A stretch of DNA of 64,000 bases from an uncultured Nocardioides sp. (GCF_947489365.1 NZ_CANLDB010000004.1:372001-436000); one strand, 5' to 3'; counted from the first letter of the stretch, positions 53,857 to 63,075 are shown. Notes: generated from the sequence alone by a model not told the origin. A program made the numbers and translations.

Positions 53857-55267
53857 GCGGGCGGGCTCCCGGCTCTCCCGCGCCTCCGTCCGCACCCGGA
53901 CGACCGCCGCGGCGGTGCTCGTCGTCGCCCTCGCCCTGGTGGTGGGCGCGGTCGCGCTCGTGCTCCTGCTGCGCGCCTCGCTGACCGAGGGCCTCGAGAC
54001 CAGCGCCGAGCAGCGGGCCGACGCGCTCGCCGCGCAGGTCGAGGCGTCCGGGCCCCCCGACTCCCTCGGCGAGGCGCCCGACCCCGACGAGGACGGGGAG
54101 ACCGACGACCCCCGGGAGCAGGCCGAGGACCTGTCGGAGGACGTCCTCGAGCAGGTCGCGACCGACGACGGCAGGCTCGTCGTCGCCACCACCGGGCTGC
54201 CCGCCGGGCTCCCCCTGGACGACGGCGGCAGCCGCGTGAGCGGTGTGCCCGGCCAGTGGGTGGTCGCGACCGCCGACGCGGAGGGGGACGCCGAGGGCCA
54301 GGGTTCCGACTACGTCGTCACGGTCGCCGTCCCCGCCGAGGAGGTCGCCGACTCGGTCGCCGCCCTCGTGCCGCTGCTGGCGCTGGGCCTGCCCGCCGTC
54401 CTCCTGGTCGTCGGCGCCACCACCTGGGTCGTCACCGGCCGCGCGCTCGCGCCGGTCGAGCGGATCCGCACCGAGACGGACGCCATCGGCGGCGACGACC
54501 TGCACCGACGGGTCCCGGTCCCGGGGTCCCGCGACGAGGTGCACCGGCTGGCCGAGACGATGAACCGGATGCTCGACCGCCTCGAGGACTCCGCCGAGAA
54601 GCAGCGACGCTTCGTCTCCGACGCCTCCCACGAGCTCCGCTCCCCCCTCGCCAGCCTCCGGCAGACCGCCGAGGTCGCCTCGACGCACCCCGGCGCCATG
54701 GACGACGGCGAGCTCGCCGAGGCGACCCTCGAGGAGACGCTGCGCATGCAGCGACTCGTCGAGTCGCTGCTGCTGCTGACCCGCACCGACGAGGGACGTC
54801 GCACGCCGGCCGTCGAGGTCGACCTCGACGACCTCGCCCTCGCGGAGGCGACCCGGCTGCGACGGCTCGGCGCCGTCACGGTCGACACCTCCGGCGTCGG
54901 CCCGGTGAGGGTCCTCGGTGACCCCGTCGCGCTCGGCCAGGTGATCCGCAACCTCGTCGACAACGCGGCACGCCATGCGGGCTCGACCGTGTCGATCGGC
55001 ACCGCCGGGGAACCCCGGGGCGCAGTGCTCCGGGTGGACGACGACGGCGCGGGCGTCGCCGAGGCCGACCGCGAGCGGGTCTTCGAGCGCTTCGTGCGGC
55101 TCGACGAGGCCAGGAGCCGCGACGCCGGTGGGAGCGGCCTCGGTCTCGCGATCGTCCGTGACGTCGTCCGCCGCCACGGGGGGGACGCCCGGGTCGAGAC
55201 GTCTCCGCTGGGCGGTGCGCGGTTCGTCGTCCGGCTGCCGTCCACCGCTCCCGACGCGGCTTCCTGA
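53849..55267 (+). CDS. Sensor histidine kinase
   Basis: The 472-aa protein has two membrane helices, AAAVLVVALALVVGAVALVL (about 19-38) and LVPLLALGLPAVLLVVGATTW (about 175-195). The extracytoplasmic loop is acidic (PDPDEDGETDDPREQAEDLS). A HAMP linker is followed by the phospho-His in FVSDASHELRSPLASLRQT (near 267) and ATPase boxes NLVDNAARHAG, DDGAGV and GGSGLGLAIVRDVV. The acidic loop suggests sensing of cationic ligands or metals. It is translationally coupled to the response regulator, with the same operon layout as TcrXY/PrrAB-like systems. Confidence 0.95.
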   Translation: MAKRAGSRLSRASVRTRTTAAAVLVVALALVVGAVALVLLLRASLTEGLETSAEQRADALAAQVEASGPPDSLGEAPDPDEDGETDDPREQAEDLSEDVLEQVATDDGRLVVATTGLPAGLPLDDGGSRVSGVPGQWVVATADAEGDAEGQGSDYVVTVAVPAEEVADSVAALVPLLALGLPAVLLVVGATTWVVTGRALAPVERIRTETDAIGGDDLHRRVPVPGSRDEVHRLAETMNRMLDRLEDSAEKQRRFVSDASHELRSPLASLRQTAEVASTHPGAMDDGELAEATLEETLRMQRLVESLLLLTRTDEGRRTPAVEVDLDDLALAEATRLRRLGAVTVDTSGVGPVRVLGDPVALGQVIRNLVDNAARHAGSTVSIGTAGEPRGAVLRVDDDGAGVAEADRERVFERFVRLDEARSRDAGGSGLGLAIVRDVVRRHGGDARVETSPLGGARFVVRLPSTAPDAAS

Positions 55268-55274
55268 ACGCCCT

Positions 55275-55300
55275 TTCAGGCGGCTTCAGGTCCAGTTCAG
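55275..55300 (+). promoter_or_regulatory. Triple TTCAG repeats before the PepSY-like gene
   Basis: TTCAG occurs at 55275-55279, 55285-55289 and 55296-55300, with spacings of 10 and 11 bp, immediately after the kinase stop. The same pentamer with an 11-bp period stands before the response regulator. The next start is ATG 55358 with GAGAGGA upstream. The regulator is therefore likely to control this gene. Confidence 0.7.
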
Positions 55301-55357
55301 CGAGGTCACGGGAACGTGGGTCCATCAGCACGAACCCCCACCCGAGAGGACCCCACC

Positions 55358-55954
55358 ATGAACGACACCACCCCCACCACGACCACCTCCCGCACGAGCA
55401 CCCTCACCCGGAAGCGCGTCTGGATCCCCGCGGTCGCGACCGTCGCCGTCCTCGGCCTCGGCGGCGCCGGCGTGGCGTACGCCGCCACCGGCGACTCCGG
55501 CCCGCTGACCGGCAGCGACCGTGACCGCGTCGGTGCCGCCGCGATCGACGCCGTCGGCGGCGGCGAGGTGCTGGAGGCCGAGACCAGCGACGACCGCGGC
55601 GAGGCCTACGAGGTCGACGTCCTCGACGCCACCGGCGTGACCTGGAGCATCAGCCTCGACGAGGACCTCGCCGTCGTGCAGCGCGAGCGCGAGGACGACG
55701 GCTGGGACGACGGGGAGCAGGACACCGACGTCACCGGTCGCGAGGCCGACGACGTGCCCGTCACCGGAGCGGAGCGCGAGCGCGTGGCGGCCGCCGCTGT
55801 CGAGGAGGTCGGCGACGGCGAGGCCACCGCGGTCGAGCGCAGCGACGACCCGGACGAGGCCTACGAGGTCGAGGTCGTCAAGACCGACGGCACCCAGTGG
55901 GACGTCACCCTCGACGACCAGCTCGCCGTCCTCGACAGCCGCCAGGACCGCTGA
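55358..55954 (+). CDS. Membrane-anchored protein with two PepSY-like repeats
   Basis: The 198-aa protein has a Thr-rich N terminus, a signal anchor (WIPAVATVAVLGLGGAGVAYA, about residues 22-42) and two PepSY-type repeats of about 65 residues. The repeats are LTGSDRDRVGAAAIDAVGGG with YEVDVLDATGVTWSISLDED, and VTGAERERVAAAAVEEVGDG with YEVEVVKTDGTQWDVTLDDQ. PepSY domains inhibit proteases or sense ligands outside the membrane. The acidic linker between the repeats resembles the kinase's acidic loop. It is probably the chief target or a feedback partner of the two-component system. Confidence 0.85.
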   Translation: MNDTTPTTTTSRTSTLTRKRVWIPAVATVAVLGLGGAGVAYAATGDSGPLTGSDRDRVGAAAIDAVGGGEVLEAETSDDRGEAYEVDVLDATGVTWSISLDEDLAVVQREREDDGWDDGEQDTDVTGREADDVPVTGAERERVAAAAVEEVGDGEATAVERSDDPDEAYEVEVVKTDGTQWDVTLDDQLAVLDSRQDR

Positions 55955-55973
55955 GGCCCCGGGACCCGGACGC

Positions 55974-57134
55974 TCAGTCCACCCGCACCGGGATCAGCAT
56001 CTCGGCCGCGGTGAGCGAGCCGTGGAGCCCGACGAGCCGCGTCTCGTAGGCGAAGCGGTCGGAGTCGAACACGGCCACGTCCCCCCGGCAGGCGACCACC
56101 ACGTCGCCCACCCGGGGGGACACGTCCGTGTCCAGGGGGGTGCCGGGCGGGCCGAACCACCCGCGGGCCACCGCCTCCTCCTGGGGGAGGACGAGCGCCC
56201 CGCCTCCGAGGCGGGCCGACCAGGCGGCGACGACGTCGTCGAGCGCGCCGTGGCGGACGTACAGGTGCCGGAAGCGGGCCTCCCCGGCGAGCAGGTCCAC
56301 GCCCTCGCGCAGGGCGGGCTCCGCGGCGACGTCCACCCGGGACGCCTGCGGGGCGTCGAGCATCCCGTGGTCGGCCACCACCACCAGCGTCGCGCGGGGC
56401 GGCAGGGCGGCGCGGAGGCGCTGGGCGTCGGCGTCGCAGGCGGCGAGCTGGGCGCGCCAGGCGTCGGAGTCGACGCCGTGGCGGTGGCCGACCCAGTCGA
56501 GGTCGCCGTCGTAGCAGTAGGTCACCGACGGCGTACGACGGGCGGCCTCGGACACGGCGGCGATCCGCTCCCCCGACTTGTCGGCGCCGACCCACGCGGC
56601 GCCCCGGTGCCCGGCGACGGTGAGTCCGGAGCGACGGAACGCGCGCTGGTTGACCGTCGTGGTCGCCACTCCCGCCTCGGCGAGCCGCTCGAAGGCCGTC
56701 GGGTGCGGCTGCCACTCCCGCGGGTCGATCGCGTCGTCCCAGCGCAGCGCCTCGAGCAGGCGCCTGGTGTGCGGGATGCGGGAGGTGAACCCCACCACGC
56801 CGTGGGTGCCCGGGACCAGCGCTGTGCCCAGCGAGGTCAGGCTCGTCGCCGTCGTCGACGGCACCCCGGCGGTGGCCCCGGGCCCGGTGCCGGTCGCGTC
56901 GGGCAGCGAGGAGAGGTACGGCGCCAGGTGTGCGTGCTGCTGGAGCAGCTGCGCCCCCAGGCCGTCGACCAGCAGCACGACGTACGCCGTCGAGGGCGGC
57001 AGCGCCAGCCCGGCGGGCGGCTCGCCCAGCACGTCGGGCTCGAGACCCAGCCCCGCGGCGACGGCGGGGAGGACGTCGCCGAGGGTGCGGTCGCCGTACC
57101 GGGGCTCGACGAAGTCGGTGGCGCCGTCGCTCAC
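55974..57134 (-). CDS. Alkaline-phosphatase-superfamily phosphodiesterase (NPP-like)
   Basis: The 386-aa protein has the metal sites of type-I phosphodiesterase/nucleotide pyrophosphatases: YVVLLVDGLGAQLL (Asp), the nucleophile Thr in GVPSTTATSLTSLGTALVPG (about 91-97), CYDGDLDWVGHRHGVDSD (Asp and His) and VVVADHGMLDAP (Asp-His). It lacks a signal peptide. The likely role is to hydrolyse phosphodiesters or pyrophosphates. GTG 57134 overlaps the stop of the upstream DUF5998 gene by 4 bp, and the pair is conserved in actinobacteria as far as I recall. Confidence 0.9.
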   Translation of the reverse strand: MSDGATDFVEPRYGDRTLGDVLPAVAAGLGLEPDVLGEPPAGLALPPSTAYVVLLVDGLGAQLLQQHAHLAPYLSSLPDATGTGPGATAGVPSTTATSLTSLGTALVPGTHGVVGFTSRIPHTRRLLEALRWDDAIDPREWQPHPTAFERLAEAGVATTTVNQRAFRRSGLTVAGHRGAAWVGADKSGERIAAVSEAARRTPSVTYCYDGDLDWVGHRHGVDSDAWRAQLAACDADAQRLRAALPPRATLVVVADHGMLDAPQASRVDVAAEPALREGVDLLAGEARFRHLYVRHGALDDVVAAWSARLGGGALVLPQEEAVARGWFGPPGTPLDTDVSPRVGDVVVACRGDVAVFDSDRFAYETRLVGLHGSLTAAEMLIPVRVD

Positions 57135-57712
57135 TGCTGGTGCGTGGCGGCGGACAGCGACTCGGCGAAGGCGAGCAGCCGCGGGACGGCGTCCCCGCCG
57201 TCGGCGGCCGCGGAGACCCGCAGCGAGAAGTCGTCGGGGGCGATCACGCCGGTGTAGCCGTGGTCGGCGTCGCAGTCGGGGTCGTCGCAGCCGGCGGGCT
57301 CGAGGTCGACCCGGCCGCCGCCGCCCCAGCCGACGGTCACGACCGCCTCAGCGGGCGGGGTCGGTCCGGCGGTGGGGTTCGCGATCATCCGGGTCACCAC
57401 GACCGAGCGGACCGACGACAGCCGGATGGCCTCGGTGGAGGTCGACGTGTACGGCTCGGGCAGCAGGTCGTCGCCGGCGTGCTCGTCGGTGTGGCAGAGG
57501 ATCATCCGCGTCGGCGTCAGCGCGACGACGGTGATGTGGCGCCGGACCTCGTCGCGGTCGAACGTCGGCTCGTGGTGGACGTAGAAGGCGGTGACCTCCT
57601 CGCCCGCCACGGCAGCGCGGACGCCGTCACCGACGACGTCGGGGTAGTACCCCGTCTGGTCGATGGCCGCCCGGAGCTCGGCGGCGCGGTCCCCCGCGGT
57701 GCGGCTGCGCAT
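57131..57712 (-). CDS. DUF5998 protein
   Basis: The 193-aa protein has the family segments LRAAIDQTGYYPDVVGDGVR, FYVHHEPTFDRDEVRRHITV, ILCHTDEHAGDDLL and EPAGCDDPDCDADHGYTGVI. Those cysteines and histidines (CDDPDCDADHG) may bind metal. No function is known. ATG 57712 gives the family's normal N terminus. It is the first gene of a two-gene unit with the phosphodiesterase. Upstream to 57771 there is only GC-rich spacer. Confidence 0.88.
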   Translation of the reverse strand: MRSRTAGDRAAELRAAIDQTGYYPDVVGDGVRAAVAGEEVTAFYVHHEPTFDRDEVRRHITVVALTPTRMILCHTDEHAGDDLLPEPYTSTSTEAIRLSSVRSVVVTRMIANPTAGPTPPAEAVVTVGWGGGGRVDLEPAGCDDPDCDADHGYTGVIAPDDFSLRVSAAADGGDAVPRLLAFAESLSAATHQQ

Positions 57713-57771
57713 GCTCGGGAGTCTGCCACGTCGCCCCGGGCCGCCCCGGTGGCCACCCGTGGCCCGCCCGC

Positions 57772-59865
57772 TCATCCCCGGCCGAGGCGGATCTCGGCGA
57801 CCGGCGTCCGCGCCCAGCCGACGCGGGCCAGCTCGCGGTGCAGCATCGGCGTGAGCGAGCGGACGTAGGTGCCGGTGAGGTGGCTGCCCTGGCGGTAGAC
57901 GAGCGTCCCGGCCACCACGGCGGGGCAGCGCGCTCCCCCCGGCGGGCAGATCCACTCGTCGACGTCGAGGACCGTCAGGTCGAGCGCGTCCGCGAGCGCG
58001 GCGAGCCGGGGCGTCCCGCTCCGCGCCACCGCGTCGCCGCGGTCGAACGCGCACTCCTGGTACTCCCCGGGGTGCCGCTCGACGCACTCGTACGTCGCGT
58101 CCGTCGGCGGCGCCGGGTTGTCGGCCAGGACGGCGACCTCCACGCCGGCGTCGACGATCTCGCCGACGGCGGCCTCGAGGCCGTCGTCGGAGTGGTCGTA
58201 CTGGCCCTTGCCGAGGAACTGCGACAGCAGCACCCGGTCCGGCGGGTCGTCGGCGATGGCGTCCAGGACCGCGTCGGTGTGGTCGGTGCACCTCTGCTCG
58301 ACGCCCGTGCGGGAGACGGGGCACGAGGACTTCAGGTGCACGTCGAGCCGCCAGCCCTCCCGCTCGGCGATGCGCTCCACCGCGGGGAACCACTGGCCCA
58401 TCTTCGAGTCGCCGAGCAGCATCACGCGCTCGTCGGAGTCGACGTCGCCGAACACGCAGTCGCCGCCGAGCCGGGGCTCGGTGACGTCGCGGCTGACCTG
58501 GCACCGGCGCAGCAGGCCGTCCTTCTTCGCCACCGAGGGGTCCGGCAGCACGGGGCCGCGGGAGGTGTAGAAGCGCTCCGGGTCGCGGTTCACCCGCCAG
58601 GTCCGGGCGGCGGGGTCGTCGACGAGCGCGCGCGCACCGGGCGCGTCGGCGTCGGCCGGGACGACGAACGCCGGCACGGTCCGCTCGAGGGCCACCCCGG
58701 TGCCCGCGGTGACCGCCGTGACGAGGCCGGCGGCCAGCAGCGTCGTCCCCGCGCGGCGGACCAGGCGCGGGTGGAAGCGGAGCGGGTCCTCGACGAGCCG
58801 GCCGGTGAACCAGGCCAACGACACCGCGGCGAGGGCCAGGGCGACCGAGTCCAGCCACCCGAGGGGCCCGTGCCAGGCGCGGGCCAGCACGATCAGGGGC
58901 CAGTGCCACAGGTAGAGGACGTACGAGATCCCGCCCAGCGCCACGAGGGGCCGCCAGGTGAGCAGCCGCGCGGCGCCCGCCGTTCCGGCGCCGGTGCCGG
59001 CGGCCAGGAGCGCCGCGGCGCCCACCGTCGGCAGCAGCGCGGCCGCGCCGGGCCAGCCGGTCGCCGGGCTCAGCACGAGACCGCTGACGAGCACCAGCGC
59101 GGCGCCCGCCGTGCCGAGGACCGCGCGCGCCCGGCCGGTCAGGGAGCCCAGGCGCGGAGCAGCGAAGGCCAGCACGGCACCGAGGGCGAGCTCCCAGACC
59201 CGGGTCGTCGTCACGAAGTACGCCGCCGCGGGGTCGACCGCGGTCAGGTGCACCGACCAGGCGAAGGAGGCCAGCCCCACCCCGCCGACGGCGCCGAGCA
59301 GCAGCGGCCGCGCCCGCAGGCCCCGGCGTCGCGCGACGACCAGCACGAGCAGCACCAGCAGCGGCCAGACGACGTAGAACTGCTCCTCGACCGCCAGCGA
59401 CCAGTAGTGCTGCAGCACGGACGGGGACTCACCCTCGGCCAGGTAGTCGACCGATCGTCCGGCGAGCTCCCAGTTGACGACGTACAGCGCCGAGGAGGCG
59501 ACGTCGCGGCCGAGGTTCTCCTGGGCGGAGCCCGGCAGGACCCACCAGCCCGCGAGAGCGGTCACCACCAGCACCAGGCTCGCGGCGGGCAGCAGCCGCC
59601 GGGCGCGGCGGGCGTAGAAGGACCGCAGCGACACCGTGCCGGTGCGGTCGACCTCCCGCAGCAGCAGCCCGGTGATGAGGAAGCCGGAGATGACGAAGAA
59701 GACGTCGACGCCGACGAAGCCGCCCCCGAGACCGGGCACGCCGAGGTGGTAAAGCAGCACCATCCCCACGGCCACGCCGCGCAGTCCCTCGACGTCCGCG
59801 CGCAGGCCGCCGTGCGGCGGTCGGTCGGCCCGGCGCGGGGCGTCCCGCTTCTCGATCGTCGGCAC
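57772..59865 (-). CDS. OafA/YrhL-type acyltransferase with SGNH domain
   Basis: The 697-aa protein has an N-terminal acyltransferase-3 domain with about 10 helices (LRADVEGLRGVAVGMVLLYH, GVDVFFVISGFLITGLLL, SFYARRARRLLPAASLVLV, HYWSLAVEEQFYVVWPLL). A C-terminal SGNH domain (about 440-697) has VMLLGDSKMGQWFPAVERIA as its first block and a final SHLTG in place of the DxxH. It should acetylate a cell-envelope polysaccharide or lipid. GTG 59865 has GGGAGG close upstream, and the frame extends further without conserved sequence. It is divergent from the IclR gene. Confidence 0.88.
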   Translation of the reverse strand: MPTIEKRDAPRRADRPPHGGLRADVEGLRGVAVGMVLLYHLGVPGLGGGFVGVDVFFVISGFLITGLLLREVDRTGTVSLRSFYARRARRLLPAASLVLVVTALAGWWVLPGSAQENLGRDVASSALYVVNWELAGRSVDYLAEGESPSVLQHYWSLAVEEQFYVVWPLLVLLVLVVARRRGLRARPLLLGAVGGVGLASFAWSVHLTAVDPAAAYFVTTTRVWELALGAVLAFAAPRLGSLTGRARAVLGTAGAALVLVSGLVLSPATGWPGAAALLPTVGAAALLAAGTGAGTAGAARLLTWRPLVALGGISYVLYLWHWPLIVLARAWHGPLGWLDSVALALAAVSLAWFTGRLVEDPLRFHPRLVRRAGTTLLAAGLVTAVTAGTGVALERTVPAFVVPADADAPGARALVDDPAARTWRVNRDPERFYTSRGPVLPDPSVAKKDGLLRRCQVSRDVTEPRLGGDCVFGDVDSDERVMLLGDSKMGQWFPAVERIAEREGWRLDVHLKSSCPVSRTGVEQRCTDHTDAVLDAIADDPPDRVLLSQFLGKGQYDHSDDGLEAAVGEIVDAGVEVAVLADNPAPPTDATYECVERHPGEYQECAFDRGDAVARSGTPRLAALADALDLTVLDVDEWICPPGGARCPAVVAGTLVYRQGSHLTGTYVRSLTPMLHRELARVGWARTPVAEIRLGRG

Positions 59866-59998
59866 CCGCCGCCCTCCCGACGCGGGCGCGGGGACACCTC
59901 CCCCGGCTCGCTCCGCCTCGCCGACGACCCTGTCAACCGGGCTCCGCGGGACGCAACTCGGCGGCTCCTCGGCGGCGCGGCGCGGCAGGATGGCCCGG

Positions 59999-60808
59999 GT
60001 GGACGCCCGCAGCGTGACCGGCAAGGTCCTGGCCCTGCTCGACGCCTTCGACCGCGAGCACCCCGCGCTGAGCCTGTCCGACCTGGCCCGCCGCTCGGGG
60101 GTCAGCGTCCCCACCGCGCACCGCCGGCTGGCCGAGCTCGTCGCCTGGGGCGCCCTGGAGCGGCTGCCCGACGGCCGCTACCGGGTGGGTCTGCGGCTGT
60201 GGGAGCTCGCGTCGCTGGCCCCGCGGGGCCAGCGGCTCCGGGAGGCCGCGCTGCCCTTCCTGGAGGACCTGTACGTCGTCACCCGGGAGAACGTCCAGCT
60301 CGCCGTGCGGGAGGGCACCGAGCTCGTCTTCGTCGAACGCATCGCCGGCCGCTTCGCGGTGCCGGTCATGACCCGGGTCGGCTCCCGCTTCCCGCTGCAC
60401 GCGCCGGGCGTGGGGCTCGTGCTGCTGGCGCACGCGCCGGACGACGTCCGCGAGACCGTGCTCGACGGGCCGCTCCCCCGCTACACCGAGCACACCGTCA
60501 CCGACCCCGTCCGGCTGCGCGCGCTGCTGGCCGACGTCCGCCGTCAGGGCTTCGCGGTGAGCGACCGGATGGTCACCCACAACGCGCTGTCGGTCGCCGC
60601 GCCGGTCCGCGACCGCGCCGGCGAGGTGCTGGCGGCGCTGTCCCTCGTCGTGCTGGCCGACGGCGCCGAGGTGCCCGCGCTCGCCGCCGCGGTGCGGACG
60701 GCGGCGCGGTCGGTGACCCGCCAGCTCGGCGGCTCGTCGTACGACGAGGTCGTGGTGCGCTTCGAGTCGACGGACCCCGGTCCCGAGGGCTCGTCTTTCA
60801 CTGAGTGA
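59999..60808 (+). CDS. IclR-family regulator of the vanillate cluster
   Basis: The 269-aa protein has the IclR winged helix (KVLALLDAFDREHPALSLSDLARRSGVSVPTAHRRLAELVAWGALE) and an effector domain with YVVTRENVQLAVREGTELVF, LHAPGVGLVLLAHAPDDVRE and VAAPVRDRAGEVLAALSLVV. The GTG at 59999 lies 7 nt after CAGGAT; ATG 59990 is the alternative. It directly precedes vanA on the same strand, with candidate operator palindromes overlapping its stop codon, so it likely senses vanillate or protocatechuate and controls vanAB. Confidence 0.92.
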   Translation: MDARSVTGKVLALLDAFDREHPALSLSDLARRSGVSVPTAHRRLAELVAWGALERLPDGRYRVGLRLWELASLAPRGQRLREAALPFLEDLYVVTRENVQLAVREGTELVFVERIAGRFAVPVMTRVGSRFPLHAPGVGLVLLAHAPDDVRETVLDGPLPRYTEHTVTDPVRLRALLADVRRQGFAVSDRMVTHNALSVAAPVRDRAGEVLAALSLVVLADGAEVPALAAAVRTAARSVTRQLGGSSYDEVVVRFESTDPGPEGSSFTE

Positions 60809-60857
60809 AATCCCGGGTTCCGCAGGGGTCGTGAGGGCGGTCACAGTCGTGACCGCC
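60796..60857. promoter_or_regulatory. Operator palindromes in the iclR-vanA gap
   Basis: TTTCACTGAGTGAAA (60796-60810) is a perfect palindrome overlapping the IclR stop. A second inverted repeat has GGCGGTCAC (60836-60844) and GTGACCGCC (60849-60857) around AGTC. Both are in the 81 bp before vanA and are good candidates for the IclR site. The first is larger than IclR half-sites usually are, so either could be the real operator. Confidence 0.65.
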
Positions 60858-60889
60858 GTCACCCGCATCCCCCGACCCGAGGAGCAGCC

Positions 60890-62017
60890 GTGAGCGTGCT
60901 CGACCAGCACCGGACCACCACCGCGAAGATCTTCCCCCACCCCCTCGACGCCTGGTACGTCGCCGCGTGGGACCACGAGGTCACCGCGCGGACGCCGCTG
61001 GCGCGGACCGTCGCGGGCCGCCCGCTGGCGCTCTTCCGCACCCCCGACGGGCGCGCCGCCGCGCTCGCCGACGCGTGCTGGCACCGCCTCGCGCCGTTGT
61101 CGATGGGCGAGCTGACGCCCGAGGGCGGCATCCAGTGCCCGTACCACGGCCTGCGGTACGACGCGTCGGGCCGCTGCACCTCGATGCCGGCGCAGAGCAC
61201 CGTCAACCCGTCCGCGGCGGTGCCGTCGTACCCGGTCGTCGAGCGGTACCGCTACGTGTGGGTGTGGGTCGGGGACGCCGAGAAGGCCGACCCCGACCTC
61301 GTCCCCGACATGAGCCAGATGGACTCCCCGGAGTGGGCCGGCGACGGCCTGCTGATCGAGGCGCCGTGCAACTACCAGCTGGTGCTCGACAACCTCATGG
61401 ACCTCACCCACGAGGAGTTCGTCCACGGCAGCAGCATCGGGCAGGCCGAGCTGTCCGAGTCGGAGTTCGACACCACCCACGACGGCGACACGGTCACCGT
61501 CTCGCGCTGGATGCGCGACATCGACCCGCCGCCGTTCTGGGCCAAGAACATGCGCGACCGCTTCCCCGACTTCACCGGGAGGGTCGACCGCTGGCAGATC
61601 ATCCACTACCAGGCGCCGTCCACGATCTGCATCGACGTCGGCGTCGCCAAGGCCGGCACCGGCGCGCCCGAGGGCGACCGATCGCAGGGCGTCAACGGCT
61701 ACGTCATGAACACGATCACCCCGGAGACGGACCGCAGCTGCCACTACTTCTGGGCGTTCATGCGCAACTACCGCCTCGAGTCCCAGCTCATCACCACCCA
61801 GCTGCGCCAGGGCGTCGAGGGCGTCTTCGCCGAGGACGAGGCGATGCTGACGGCCCAGCAGGCGGCCATCGACGCCAACCCGGACTACGAGTTCTACAGC
61901 CTCAACATCGACGCCGGGGGCATGTGGGTGCGTCGCATCCTCGACCGCATGCTGCGCGCGGAGGGCCGGCTGGAGGAGTCCTCGGACCGGCCCACCGACC
62001 TGCACCGGGCGGGCTGA
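60890..62017 (+). CDS. vanA: Vanillate O-demethylase oxygenase subunit
   Basis: The 375-aa protein has a Rieske centre, ACWHRLAPLSMGEL with IQCPYHGLRYDASG (CxH and CxxH, about 63-90), and a mononuclear iron site, VLDNLMDLTHEEFVHGS (about 168-184; His and His). This matches VanA-type ring-hydroxylating oxygenases that demethylate vanillate to protocatechuate and formaldehyde. GTG 60890 has GGAG upstream. VanB follows after one base, so both subunits are coexpressed. Related aryl-methoxy substrates such as syringate or veratrate remain possible. Confidence 0.93.
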   Translation: MSVLDQHRTTTAKIFPHPLDAWYVAAWDHEVTARTPLARTVAGRPLALFRTPDGRAAALADACWHRLAPLSMGELTPEGGIQCPYHGLRYDASGRCTSMPAQSTVNPSAAVPSYPVVERYRYVWVWVGDAEKADPDLVPDMSQMDSPEWAGDGLLIEAPCNYQLVLDNLMDLTHEEFVHGSSIGQAELSESEFDTTHDGDTVTVSRWMRDIDPPPFWAKNMRDRFPDFTGRVDRWQIIHYQAPSTICIDVGVAKAGTGAPEGDRSQGVNGYVMNTITPETDRSCHYFWAFMRNYRLESQLITTQLRQGVEGVFAEDEAMLTAQQAAIDANPDYEFYSLNIDAGGMWVRRILDRMLRAEGRLEESSDRPTDLHRAG

Positions 62018-62018
62018 C

Positions 62019-63044
62019 GTGGTCGCCGAGGCCAGGCCCCGCTGGGGCGACGCCGAGGTCGTGGAGGCCACCGAGGTCGCGGACGGGATCCGCCGGATCA
62101 CGCTGCGCCGCGAGGCTCGCGAGCCCCGCCGCGCGCCGGCCGGGTCCCACCTCGACGTCGAGGTCGACCTGGGCTGCGGACGCCGCGACGTCCGCTCCTA
62201 CTCGGTCGTGTCCTCCGACCCGACCGCCACCGAGGTCACACTCTCGGTCCTGGCGGTCGCGGACAGCCGCGGCGGGTCCCGCCACATGCACGCCCTGGCC
62301 GTGGGCGACCGCCTGCGCTGCACCCAGCCGCTGCAGAACTTCGAGCTCCGCCCCGGCCACGCCCGCCAGGTGCTGCTCGCCGGTGGCGTCGGGATCACCG
62401 CGCTGCTCGCGATGGGCGAGGTCCTCGCCCGCCGCGGCGCCGACCACGCGTTCGTGTACGCCGGCCGCACCCGGGGCGCCATGGCCTACCTCGACGACGT
62501 CGTCGCGAGGCACGGCGACGCGGCCCGCGTCCACGTGGACGACGAGGGCACGCCCCTCGACGTCGCCGCTCTCGTCGCGGAGATCGCGGCCCACCCGCAG
62601 GGCCACGACACCGAGGTCTACATGTGCGGGCCGATCCGGCTGATGGACGCCGTCAGGCGCGCGTGGGCCGACGCGGGCCTGCCCGTCCACCACCTGCGGT
62701 TCGAGACCTTCGGCTCGTCGGGGTGGTTCACCCCCGAGGAGTTCGAGGTCGTCGTCCCCCGCCTCGGGCTGACCCGGACGGTGCGGGCGGACTCGACCGT
62801 GCTCGAGACCCTCGCCGAGGCCGGTGTCGAGATGATGTACGACTGCCGCAAGGGCGAGTGCGGGCTGTGCCAGGTCGACGTCGTGGACGTCGACGGCCAC
62901 GTCGACCACCGCGACGTCTTCTTCTCCGCCGACGAGCACCGCACCACCCGCCGGATGTGCACGTGCGTCTCCCGCGCCGCCCGCGGGGACGACCGCGCGA
63001 GTGCCGGCGGCGGGCCCGCCGTCCTCACCCTCGACCTCCCCTGA
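62019..63044 (+). CDS. vanB: Vanillate O-demethylase reductase subunit
   Basis: The 341-aa protein has an FMN/NADH reductase part, RSYSVVSSDPTATEVTLSVL (FMN site), LLAGGVGITALLAMGEVLA (NAD site) and VYMCGPIRLMDAVRRAW. The C-terminal 2Fe-2S ferredoxin is YDCRKGECGLCQVDVVDVDG with the last Cys in RMCTCVSRA. This is the phthalate-dioxygenase-reductase layout used by VanB to pass electrons from NADH to VanA. GTG 62019 starts one base after the vanA stop. Confidence 0.94.
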   Translation: MVAEARPRWGDAEVVEATEVADGIRRITLRREAREPRRAPAGSHLDVEVDLGCGRRDVRSYSVVSSDPTATEVTLSVLAVADSRGGSRHMHALAVGDRLRCTQPLQNFELRPGHARQVLLAGGVGITALLAMGEVLARRGADHAFVYAGRTRGAMAYLDDVVARHGDAARVHVDDEGTPLDVAALVAEIAAHPQGHDTEVYMCGPIRLMDAVRRAWADAGLPVHHLRFETFGSSGWFTPEEFEVVVPRLGLTRTVRADSTVLETLAEAGVEMMYDCRKGECGLCQVDVVDVDGHVDHRDVFFSADEHRTTRRMCTCVSRAARGDDRASAGGGPAVLTLDLP

Positions 63045-63075
63045 CCCACCGACCAGCCACCGATCCAGGAGCACC

